A stretch of DNA of 5,314 nucleotides, taken from assembly GCA_022360375.1 (NCBI GenBank), contig JAKSCW010000545.1:1-5314 (forward strand), in the 5' to 3' direction. This DNA is from Balneolales bacterium (GTDB taxonomy: Bacteria; Bacteroidota; Rhodothermia; Balneolales; Balneolaceae). Positions 1-5,314 of this stretch are shown here, one piece after another. Below the pieces are notes generated by a model. It was not told where the DNA came from. It searched no databases and saw only the letters and a list, made by a program, of their open reading frames with translations. Positions within the stretch are counted from its first letter, which is position 1. Each line of letters opens with the position of its first letter. Made by a program: the position numbers and the translations under genes.

Positions 1-151
1 CATCCCCGATGATTTCCTTCAGGGAAACAAACCGTGCATTTGGGTAACCATCCAGACCGATAGAAGACAAACAGCATGCGGAAGGGACGGAAACGGTAGT
101 GCGCTCAGTTTCCAGTTCGTACCAATTCTTAAATTTAGTAATAGGATTCAT
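1..151 (-). CDS. pdxH: Pyridoxamine 5'-phosphate oxidase-like protein, N-terminal 50 codons (runs off the left edge)
   Basis: Reading leftward from the ATG at 151-149 gives 50 open codons and no stop before the window edge. The start MNPITKFKNWYELE resembles the conserved PdxH segment 'DPxxxFxxW', and residues 34-45 (D-G-Y-P-N-A-R-F-V-S-L-K) match the PdxH signature 'DG-P-x-R-x-V-x-LK', the strand that contributes to FMN binding. PdxH is a cytosolic FMN enzyme that oxidises pyridoxine or pyridoxamine 5'-phosphate to pyridoxal 5'-phosphate. An in-frame TAG at 166-164 and the lack of any other ATG between it and 151 make this start nearly certain. The protein therefore lacks the roughly 30-residue leader of enterobacterial PdxH. 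There is no Shine-Dalgarno sequence. The gene follows gyrA after 306 bp and a terminator, so it is probably transcribed separately. A non-PdxH member of the same flavin-binding split-barrel family is possible, because only a quarter of the protein is visible. Confidence 0.72.
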   Translation of the reverse strand, partial: MNPITKFKNWYELETERTTVSVPSACCLSSIGLDGYPNARFVSLKEIIGD

Positions 152-180
152 TAGGGAAAGGTACTACAGTTTTTAATGGC

Positions 181-238
181 TGTCACCCTGAGCGCATTGA
201 TTTAATGAAAGGGGGAGTTCTTGTCGCGAAGGGTATCA
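181..238 (+). repeat. Diverged GTCACCCTGAGCG-type hairpin repeat
   Basis: The left arm ACCCT-GA-GCG (185-194) and the right arm CGC-GA-AGGGT (225-234) are complementary on both sides of a two-base GA opposite GA mismatch. The loop of about 30 nt contains a small CATT/AATG hairpin of its own (195-207). The head TGTCACCCTGAGCG and the tail GCGAAGGGT look like the common intergenic repeat GTCACCCTGAGC...GAAGGGT with extra sequence in the middle. It lies in the presumed 5' region of the pdxH-like gene. Its function is unknown. The head matches the family clearly; the extent of the element is uncertain. Confidence 0.55.
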
Positions 239-290
239 AGTGTTGTTAAAGAATCGGCTGCGGAACTTCAATAAAGCTAGTTCAACATTT

Positions 291-330
291 GAGATCCTTC
301 ACCATCATTCGATGGTTCAGGATGACAAAA
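291..330 (-). repeat. 36-nt GTCATCCTGA...GAAGGATCTC repeat, copy 1
   Basis: On the minus strand this reads TTTTGTCATCCTGA, then 16 variable bases, then GAAGGATCTC. It pairs with itself: ATCCT with AGGAT, a GA opposite GA mismatch, then ACCATC with GATGGT closed by a GAAT loop (294-323 on the plus strand). A second element at 357-396 has the same length and nearly identical ends. It lies downstream of the gyrA terminator and belongs to neither gene. The design resembles small REP-type or non-autonomous repeats, but no transposase is visible here. Confidence 0.75.
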
Positions 331-356
331 AGGAGGGTTTGGCTCGTTCAGTGGTT

Positions 357-396
357 GATATCCTTCGTCATCCATAGACTCCTCAGGATGACAAAA
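357..396 (-). repeat. 36-nt GTCATCCTGA...GAAGGATATC repeat, copy 2
   Basis: On the minus strand this starts with the same 14 bases as copy 1 (TTTTGTCATCCTGA), has 16 different central bases, and ends GAAGGATATC, one base different from copy 1. The outer ATCCT/AGGAT pairing and the GA opposite GA mismatch are kept, but the core is not self-complementary like that of copy 1. An alternative perfect 7-bp stem, GTCATCC (367-373) with GGATGAC (386-392), is possible. Copies 1 and 2 start 66 bp apart in the same orientation. Its T-rich head abuts the U-tract of the gyrA terminator. Confidence 0.75.
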
Positions 397-432
397 CAAA
401 AAACCCAGCACATAATTATATGTACTGGGTTT
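393..432 (-). terminator. Rho-independent terminator of gyrA
   Basis: Downstream of the gyrA stop the minus strand has AAACCCAG (432-425) pairing with CTGGGTTT (408-401). An inner five-base-pair extension (423-419 with 414-410) follows after one mismatch, with a four-base loop. The stem is followed directly by TTT-G-TTTT (400-393), giving a run rich in U. The plus strand has no comparable T-run after the stem, so the signal works in the gyrA direction. It begins 26 bases after the gyrA stop codon and separates gyrA from the pdxH-like gene. Confidence 0.88.
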
Positions 433-457
433 ACAAATGGAGATATTCAACGATGTG

Positions 458-2920
458 CTAAATCTCTTCGGCTTCGTCCTCGTCTTCGTTCACAACCCGG
501 GTAACCGCGGCTATGGCACCGTCTGAGTCGAGGCGCATAATACGCACACCCTGGGTGTTTCGGCCCATGGTTCGGATGCCGGAACAACTCATACGAATTA
601 CTTTTCCGCGTTCGGTAATAATCATCAGATCATCCTGGTCGGTCACTTCCTTCAGGGCAATCAGGTTCCCGGTTTTTGGAGTCACTTTCATAGTAATCAC
701 CCCTTTACCGCCACGGCTTTGCTCGCGGTAATCGTCTACCAGGGAACGTTTTCCGTAGCCGTTTTCAGAAATGGCAAGTACCGTTGCTTCATGGCTGTTT
801 TTAATCACTACCATATCCACGATTTCATCACCGGCGCCTAAGGTCATACCACGAACCCCGGAAGTATTTCGTCCCATCTCGCGAACATCGCTTTCGTGGA
901 AGCGGATCGCCCGTCCATTTCGGTTGGCCAGGATAATGTTGCTGTCGCCATCGGTGAGTTCAGCACCCAGCAAACTGTCTTCTTCCCGAATATTGATAGC
1001 AATAATTCCATCGCGGCGGGGTCGGCTATAGGCCTCCAGCGAAGTTTTCTTGATCTGGCCTTCACGGGTGCTCATTACAATGGAATGGTTCTTCACGTAT
1101 TCCTCATCGTCCAGGGTTTTCACCGGAACAAAGGCTTTAATGGCGTCGTCTTTATCAATTTCGATCAGGTTTACAATAGCACGACCACGGGCAAGGCGAC
1201 CACCTTCGGGAATCTCATACACCTTCAACCAGTAGCATTTTCCTTTCTCGGTGAAAAAGAGGATGTAATTGTGGTTAGTGGCCACGAATAAGTGTTCTAC
1301 ATATTCCTCATCGCGCGTGGTGGTGCCTTTCATGCCTTTTCCACCCCGGCGCTGGCGGCGATACCCGCTTACCGGCATCCGCTTGATGAAGCCTTTGTTG
1401 GAAATGGTAACCACCACATCTTCGTCGGCAATCATGTCTTCCACGCTGAAATCTTCGGCAGAGAACACGATTTGAGTTCGGCGGTCATCGCCGTAACGGG
1501 CTTTCAAATCTTCGAGTTCTTCAATGACAATCGCTGTTTGTTTGGAACGATCAGAAAGAATGATTCGGAACTCTTCAATCTTTTCTACAATCTCTTTGTA
1601 TTCCGTATCAATCTTCTCGCGCTCAAGACCCGTCAATTTCTGAAGACGCATTTCCAGGATGGCTTTTGCCTGGATGTCTGTCAACGCGAATCTCTTCCTA
1701 AGTTCCACATTTGCAATTTGCGGATTCCTGGATTCCCTGATAGTCTTAATCACTTCATCCAGGTTGTCGAGCGCAATCTTCAACCCTTCCAGAATATGAG
1801 CCCGGGCTTCAGCAGCTTCTAAATCATAAATCGTACGACGAATAATAATCTCGATGCGGTGCTCCACATAGTGGTGGATCAACTCTTTCAGTTGCATCAC
1901 TTTTGGCCGGCCCTGAACCAGTGCCAGGTTGATCACTCCAAAGGTGGTTTGCATCTGCGTGTATTTGTACAACTGGTTCAACACCACACCCGCATTGGCG
2001 GATCGCTTCAGGATAATAACAATCCGCATTCCCTCACGATCCGACTCGTCACGAACTTCCGAGATTTCGGTGATTTTTTCGTGAGAAACGAGCTCGGCAA
2101 TTTTCTGGATCAGCGAACTCTTGTTTACCTGGTACGGAATCTCGGTCACTACAATCTGCTCCCGGCCACCACGTAATTCTTCGGTACTGGCACGTGCCCG
2201 AAGTGTGATTTTCCCCCGCCCGGTTTCGTAGGCTTCTTTCACGCCTTCATAGCCGTAAATAATGCCACCGGTTGGGAAATCCGGAGCGGTAATGTGCTCC
2301 ATCAATTCTTTCGTCTCAATATCCTGGTTATTGATATAAGCCACGATTCCATTTACTACTTCCGTTAAGTTGTGCGGGGCCATGTTGGTGGCCATCCCCA
2401 CGGCAATACCGGATGCACCATTCACCAATAAATTGGGAAGGGAACCCGGAAGAACGGTTGGTTCCTGGAGGGTGTCATCGAAATTGGGCTGGAAGTCAAC
2501 GGTGTTTTTGTTGATATCGGTCAATAACTCTTCTGCAATTCTATCCATGCGCACTTCAGTGTAACGCATCGCGGCTGCGGAGTCGCCATCCACTGAACCA
2601 AAGTTTCCTTGTCCGTCCACCAGTGGGTAACGAAGGGAGAAGTCCTGCACCATCCGAACAATGGTGTCATACACGGCAGAATCACCATGCGGGTGATACT
2701 TACCCAAAACCTCCCCCACTATACGGGCACTTTTCTTATATCCCCGGTTGTGCAGCATGCCCAGTTCACTCATTCCATAAAGCGCGCGGCGGTGAACGGG
2801 TTTCAAACCATCGCGAACATCAGGCAGGGCCCGGGAAACAATCACCGACATCGAATAATCGATGTAGGACGATTGCATTTCGTCTTCGATGGTTATTGGA
2901 ATAATCTTTTCTCTAGCCAT
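458..2920 (-). CDS. gyrA: DNA gyrase subunit A
   Basis: This 820-residue protein is the DNA breakage-reunion subunit of gyrase, a type IIA topoisomerase that introduces negative supercoils as A2B2. The N-terminal half (about 1-490) has the winged-helix, tower and coiled-coil regions. The active-site tyrosine is Y120 in AAMRYTE, which forms the phosphotyrosine link to DNA. The quinolone-resistance region ARIVGEVLGKYHPHGDSAVYD ends with S81 and D85, equivalent to E. coli S83 and D87, so both carry the usual susceptible residues. The C-terminal beta-pinwheel (about 495-808) wraps DNA and holds the intact GyrA box QRRGGKG at 523-529, which marks GyrA rather than ParC, plus a second box-like QSRGGKG at 734-740. 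The tail from 811 is acidic. Length matches compact GyrA proteins (about 820) rather than the 875-residue E. coli form. The start MAREKIIPITIEDEM fits the family; there is no Shine-Dalgarno sequence, only an AT-rich leader. It lies 171 bp after gyrB and ends at a terminator. Confidence 0.98.
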   Translation of the reverse strand: MAREKIIPITIEDEMQSSYIDYSMSVIVSRALPDVRDGLKPVHRRALYGMSELGMLHNRGYKKSARIVGEVLGKYHPHGDSAVYDTIVRMVQDFSLRYPLVDGQGNFGSVDGDSAAAMRYTEVRMDRIAEELLTDINKNTVDFQPNFDDTLQEPTVLPGSLPNLLVNGASGIAVGMATNMAPHNLTEVVNGIVAYINNQDIETKELMEHITAPDFPTGGIIYGYEGVKEAYETGRGKITLRARASTEELRGGREQIVVTEIPYQVNKSSLIQKIAELVSHEKITEISEVRDESDREGMRIVIILKRSANAGVVLNQLYKYTQMQTTFGVINLALVQGRPKVMQLKELIHHYVEHRIEIIIRRTIYDLEAAEARAHILEGLKIALDNLDEVIKTIRESRNPQIANVELRKRFALTDIQAKAILEMRLQKLTGLEREKIDTEYKEIVEKIEEFRIILSDRSKQTAIVIEELEDLKARYGDDRRTQIVFSAEDFSVEDMIADEDVVVTISNKGFIKRMPVSGYRRQRRGGKGMKGTTTRDEEYVEHLFVATNHNYILFFTEKGKCYWLKVYEIPEGGRLARGRAIVNLIEIDKDDAIKAFVPVKTLDDEEYVKNHSIVMSTREGQIKKTSLEAYSRPRRDGIIAINIREEDSLLGAELTDGDSNIILANRNGRAIRFHESDVREMGRNTSGVRGMTLGAGDEIVDMVVIKNSHEATVLAISENGYGKRSLVDDYREQSRGGKGVITMKVTPKTGNLIALKEVTDQDDLMIITERGKVIRMSCSGIRTMGRNTQGVRIMRLDSDGAIAAVTRVVNEDEDEAEEI

Positions 2921-2942
2921 AAAGTAGTTTTAGTAACTCTGC

Positions 2943-2961
2943 GGGTTCGACAGGCTCACCC
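2943..2961 (-). repeat. GGGTGAGCCTGTCGAACCC small hairpin repeat
   Basis: On the minus strand this 19-mer pairs GGGT with ACCC, has GA opposite GA next to that stem, and then one G-C pair around a short loop. It resembles the frequent intergenic motif GGTGAGCCTGTCGAACC seen in many bacterial genomes; that is from memory, not a search. It lies 22 bases before the gyrA start codon, so it would be in the gyrA 5' leader. A regulatory effect on gyrA translation is possible but not shown. Confidence 0.55.
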
Positions 2962-2983
2962 ACCTTGTTTGTTTATATGTTGA

Positions 2984-3080
2984 TTAGAAGAGTGTTCATA
3001 AAATCCCTGTAAAAGATTTGGGTCATTCCGGCTTTCGCCGCGGAATGACATGGTTCATTTTATGAGGATCCATCTTCTAA
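2984..3080. repeat. 97-nt nested inverted repeat between gyrB and gyrA
   Basis: Three pairs of perfect arms are nested around one centre. The outer pair is TTAGAAGA (2984-2991) with TCTTCTAA (3073-3080). The middle pair is TCATAAAAT (2996-3004) with ATTTTATGA (3057-3065). The inner pair is GTCATTCCG (3022-3030) with CGGAATGAC (3041-3049). Internal loops of 4 by 7 and 17 by 7 bases separate them. The element fills most of the 171-bp spacer and ends 11 bases after the gyrB stop. It looks like a degenerate palindromic insertion, or a structured spacer RNA. No long U-tract follows, so it is not a standard terminator. Confidence 0.6.
3022..3049. repeat. GTCATTCCG...CGGAATGAC perfect hairpin
   Basis: Two perfect 9-bp arms enclose the 10-base loop GCTTTCGCCG. 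The hairpin is the core of the larger nested inverted repeat. It resembles the widespread intergenic palindrome GTCATTCCGGC...GCCGGAATGAC. Unlike the other GTCA-headed repeats in this window it has no GA mismatch. In the gyrB-gyrA transcript it could protect the upstream message from 3' exonucleases or cause partial termination, but weak T-content downstream on the minus strand argues against strong termination. Confidence 0.75.
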
Positions 3081-3091
3081 CGGTCAAAAAT

Positions 3092-5029
3092 TTAAATATC
3101 AAGTTTGGCGTACTTGGCATTACGCTCAATGAACTCGCGGCGGGGCGTAACATCATCGCCCATTAAAATGGAAAACATTTTGTCGGCACCCGCAGCACTT
3201 TCAATAGTTACCTGCTGAAGCGTTCGGGTTTCCGGGTCCATGGTGGTTTCCCAAAGCTGCTCGGGGTTCATCTCTCCCAGGCCTTTGTACCGGGATACGT
3301 CGAATTTTCGTTTTCCTTTCTTTAATTCTGCTATAAGCTTTTCGCGGGTATCCTCATCCCAGGCATAATCAATTTTCTTCCCGGCGGTTACCCTGTATAA
3401 CGGAGGTGTTGCGATGTACACATATCCTGCTTCTACCAGAGGGCGCATATACCGGTAGAAAAAGGTGAGGAGCAGGGTCCGGATATGTGAGCCGTCTACA
3501 TCGGCATCCGTCATGATGATGATTTTGTGGTAACGTAGTTTTTCCAGCTCGAATTCTTCTTCGCTGTGTCCAATTCCGGAACCCAGTGCAGTAATCATTG
3601 CCTGGATCTCGCGGTTCTCTAAAATCTTGTTAATCTTGGCTTTTTCCACGTTCAGGATTTTACCACGAAGCGGGAGAATAGCCTGGAAACTTCGGTTACG
3701 ACCCATTTTTGCCGAACCACCTGCGGAATCACCCTCCACCAGGTAAATTTCGCAATGCTCCGGATCTTTGATGGAGCAATCCGCCAGTTTTCCGGGAAGC
3801 CCGCCACCGCTCATCACACTCTTTCGCTGAACCAGTTGACGGGCTTTTCGCGCAGCCTCGCGTGCTTCTGCTGCAAGCACCACTTTCTCGATTACTTTCT
3901 TGGCAATCTTCGGATTTTGCTCCAGGTACTCATTCAGTTGGTCATATACGGTAACTTCCACCGCGCTTTGAACTTCGGAATTACCCAATTTCGTTTTAGT
4001 TTGCCCTTCGAACTGGGGCTCGGCTACTTTCACCGAAAGCACAGCCGTTAATCCTTCCCGAAAGTCTTCCCCGGAAATGGTCACTTTGCTGTTCGATTTG
4101 ATGATGTTGTTCTTATCCGCGTAGTTCTTCAGCGAACGGGTTAAGGCACGCCGGAAGCCGGAAACGTGTGTTCCGCCTTCGCGTGTGTTGATGTTGTTCA
4201 CATAGGAATGCACATTTTCTGCATAGGAGCTGTTGTACTGCATTGCAAGGTCCACAGGAACGCCTTCCACTTCTCCACTTATATATATAGGAGTTGGCAT
4301 GGCCGAATCTCTGGCTTCATCCAAATACTGAACAAAATCCTTGAGCCCACCTTCATAGTGATAGGTTTCTCTTCCCAATTCTTCATCCTCTTCACGCTCA
4401 TCAATCAGCTCGATGGTTACTTCAGGATTCAGGAAGGCCAGTTCCCGCATTCGATCTGCGATGATATTGAACTTGAATTCCACGGTTTGTGTGAAGATGG
4501 TAGGATCGGGCAGGAACTTGATGATCGTACCGCGCTTGTCGGTTTTGCCAGTTACGGTTAATGGCTCGGTGGTAATCCCTTTTTCAAATTTCATTTCATG
4601 GATTTTCCCGCCACGATGAATTTCTGCCTTGAACCAGGTCGCCAGGGCGTTCACACAGCTCACGCCCACCCCGTGCAAACCACCAGATACCTTGTAGGTG
4701 TCTTTATCGAACTTTCCCCCGGCGTGCAATTTGGTAAGCACTACCTCAACCGCAGGAATGCCCAACTTGGGATGTTTGTCGACCGGAATACCCCGACCAT
4801 TATCCTCAATGGTCATAGATCCGTCGTTATCTATCTTAACACTGATGTGATCGCAATGCCCGGCGAGTGCTTCATCAATGGAATTGTCTACTACTTCGTT
4901 GATCAAATGGTGAAGCCCGCGTTGACCTGTATCCCCAATGTACATTGCAGGTCTTTTTCTTACCGCCTCAAGACCCTCTAAAACCTGTATGTTTGACGCC
5001 TTGTAGTCGGATTTTTTATTGTCTGCCAT
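3092..5029 (-). CDS. gyrB: DNA gyrase subunit B
   Basis: This 645-residue protein is the ATPase subunit of gyrase; ATP binding closes the N-terminal gate and drives strand passage. The GHKL ATPase domain (about 1-225) shows the general base E44 and Mg-binding N48 in NEVVDNSIDEA, the ADP-contacting D76 in EDNGRGIP, the ATP-lid GGLHGVG at 116-122, and T168 in RGT. The transducer domain (about 226-395) carries the QTKTKLG loop at 343-349, whose K345 reaches the ATP gamma-phosphate. The TOPRIM domain has E432 in EGDSAGG and the metal-binding D508, D510 and D512 in DADVDGSHI; PLRGKILNVEKA (453-464) and YKGLGEMN (581-588) complete the C-terminal part. It lacks the roughly 165-residue insertion of E. 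coli GyrB and matches the short form. The ATG at 5029 puts VRKRPAMYIG at the expected place. No Shine-Dalgarno sequence precedes it. gyrA follows in the same direction, so the two may share a transcript. Confidence 0.98.
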   Translation of the reverse strand: MADNKKSDYKASNIQVLEGLEAVRKRPAMYIGDTGQRGLHHLINEVVDNSIDEALAGHCDHISVKIDNDGSMTIEDNGRGIPVDKHPKLGIPAVEVVLTKLHAGGKFDKDTYKVSGGLHGVGVSCVNALATWFKAEIHRGGKIHEMKFEKGITTEPLTVTGKTDKRGTIIKFLPDPTIFTQTVEFKFNIIADRMRELAFLNPEVTIELIDEREEDEELGRETYHYEGGLKDFVQYLDEARDSAMPTPIYISGEVEGVPVDLAMQYNSSYAENVHSYVNNINTREGGTHVSGFRRALTRSLKNYADKNNIIKSNSKVTISGEDFREGLTAVLSVKVAEPQFEGQTKTKLGNSEVQSAVEVTVYDQLNEYLEQNPKIAKKVIEKVVLAAEAREAARKARQLVQRKSVMSGGGLPGKLADCSIKDPEHCEIYLVEGDSAGGSAKMGRNRSFQAILPLRGKILNVEKAKINKILENREIQAMITALGSGIGHSEEEFELEKLRYHKIIIMTDADVDGSHIRTLLLTFFYRYMRPLVEAGYVYIATPPLYRVTAGKKIDYAWDEDTREKLIAELKKGKRKFDVSRYKGLGEMNPEQLWETTMDPETRTLQQVTIESAAGADKMFSILMGDDVTPRREFIERNAKYAKLDI

Positions 5030-5071
5030 AAAAGAAGGGTGATGACTTAATTAAATTCGTTGTTTAACGCA

Positions 5072-5110
5072 GGAAAATAGGGCTTATACAGGCAAAAACA
5101 AAAGAAGTAA
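5072..5110 (-). promoter_or_regulatory. Possible gyrB promoter (weak)
   Basis: Two overlapping readings exist on the minus strand. One is a Bacteroidota-type pattern: TTTTG (5103-5099), 19 bases, then TATTTTCC (5079-5072), which keeps four of the six fixed positions of TAnnTTTG. The other is a sigma70-like pattern: TTACTT (5110-5105), 16 bases, then TATAAG (5088-5083). Either would give a leader of roughly 35 to 50 nt before the gyrB ATG. The elements are weak matches, and the choice depends on the host sigma factor. Confidence 0.25.
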
Positions 5111-5181
5111 GGATCGTTTATGGAAAAAGTTGAGCTGATAAATCTGGGCGAAAAATAAGGCGAATTTTAAAACGCTTCTAA

Positions 5182-5210
5182 TGTGGATAAGTTTGGATTT
5201 TGGTGGATAA
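5182..5210 (-). promoter_or_regulatory. Pair of DnaA-box-like 9-mers upstream of gyrB
   Basis: The minus strand carries TTATCCACC (5210-5202) and TTATCCACA (5190-5182). The second is a perfect match to the consensus DnaA box; the first differs only in the last base. They have the same orientation and a 20-bp start-to-start spacing, roughly two helical turns. They lie about 153 and 173 bp upstream of the gyrB start, in an AT-rich gene-free stretch. A weaker candidate, TTATACAGG, is at 5084-5092 on the plus strand. This could be a DnaA-controlled gyrB promoter or the edge of a replication origin. No dnaA or dnaN gene is in the window. Confidence 0.5.
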
Positions 5211-5254
5211 CTGTGCTCAAAATCCCACTTATTTTTGTTGAAGGGCCTTTCAAA

Positions 5255-5279
5255 GTCACTCAGAGCGAAGCGAAGAGTC
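5255..5279 (+). repeat. GTCACTCAGAGCGAAGCGAAGAGTC-type small hairpin repeat
   Basis: The 25 bases form an imperfect hairpin: ACTC with GAGT, an A-A mismatch, GA opposite GA, GC with GC, and a GAA loop. It closely resembles the common intergenic repeat GTCATTCTGAGCGAAGCG...GAATC, recalled rather than searched. It lies about 226 bp upstream of gyrB. The rest of the 285-base region from 5030 to 5314 holds no convincing gene. Confidence 0.6.
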
Positions 5280-5314
5280 TTCATAACTATGAACTACCTG
5301 GAACAGAAAAGTGA

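Noticed and set aside
241..271. sigma70-like promoter for the pdxH-like gene on the minus strand (TTGAAG, 17 bases, TAACAA)
   Set aside because: The -10 hexamer matches only three of six consensus positions and no Bacteroidota-type TAnnTTTG is properly spaced, so it is not better than chance.
291..396. CRISPR-like arrangement of repeats and variable segments
   Set aside because: The variable 16 bases are within each element, flanked by inverted ends; there are only two units, no regular direct repeat-spacer array and no cas gene.
289..504. 71-codon open frame on the plus strand
   Set aside because: It is made of the two 36-nt repeats, the gyrA terminator and the antisense of the gyrA 3' end; there is no protein-like signature.
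1292..1822. 176-codon open frame on the plus strand, and several others of 60-130 codons opposite gyrA and gyrB
   Set aside because: They lie wholly or almost wholly antisense to intact, highly conserved gyrase genes, show no recognisable domain, and are explained by the codon usage of the true strand.
4800..4808. TTATCCTCA, one mismatch from a DnaA box
   Set aside because: It lies inside the gyrB ATPase coding region at a conserved protein position, and a one-mismatch 9-mer is expected by chance in a window of this size.
458..5029. Topoisomerase IV (parE/parC) instead of gyrase
   Set aside because: The intact GyrA box QRRGGKG and acidic tail in the A subunit identify gyrase.
5084..5284. 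66-codon open frame on the minus strand upstream of gyrB
   Set aside because: Its start lies in the small repeat at 5255-5279 and its body spans the DnaA boxes; composition is of AT-rich spacer type and no family is recognised.
5289..5314. Possible start of a divergent plus-strand gene (ATG at 5289, reading MNYLEQKS)
   Set aside because: Only eight codons are visible before the window edge, with no supporting signal; sequence beyond 5314 is needed.

Overview
The window holds the DNA gyrase locus of a bacterium. Three genes are visible, all on the minus strand and read in the order gyrB (5029 to 3092), gyrA (2920 to 458), then the first 50 codons of a gene resembling pyridoxamine 5'-phosphate oxidase (151 to beyond base 1). 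The host is probably in the Bacteroidota/Rhodothermota/Balneolota group. This is an inference from four things: the short 645-residue GyrB without the long insertion of enterobacterial GyrB, the general look of both gyrase proteins, the lack of a Shine-Dalgarno sequence before all three start codons, and abundant short repeats of the GTCATCCTGA / GTCACCCTGAGCG kind that I associate with those genomes. No ribosomal RNA or other strong taxonomic marker is present, so genus and species cannot be named.

Region by region, in transcription order. Bases 5314-5030 are gyrB upstream DNA with no gene. They hold one short GTCA-headed repeat, a pair of DnaA-box-like 9-mers 20 bp apart (one a perfect TTATCCACA), and weak promoter candidates. 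Bases 5029-3092 are gyrB. Bases 3091-2921 are a 171-bp spacer filled by a 97-nt nested inverted repeat around a perfect 9-bp hairpin, plus a second small repeat. Bases 2920-458 are gyrA, followed by a good intrinsic terminator at 432-393. Bases 392-152 carry two 36-nt repeat elements of the same family and a third, more diverged hairpin repeat, and should also contain the promoter of the next gene. Bases 151-1 are the start of the pdxH-like gene.

GyrB (ATPase plus TOPRIM) and GyrA (breakage-reunion plus DNA-wrapping C-terminal domain) form the A2B2 gyrase that introduces negative supercoils using ATP. All expected catalytic motifs are intact in both. The pdxH-like gene is a separate metabolic gene, isolated from gyrA by the terminator.

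The coding part is ordinary and I found no undescribed gene system. The points worth a second look are in the spacers: the DnaA boxes upstream of gyrB, and a set of small repeats, most of which share one hairpin design with a tandem GA opposite GA mismatch.
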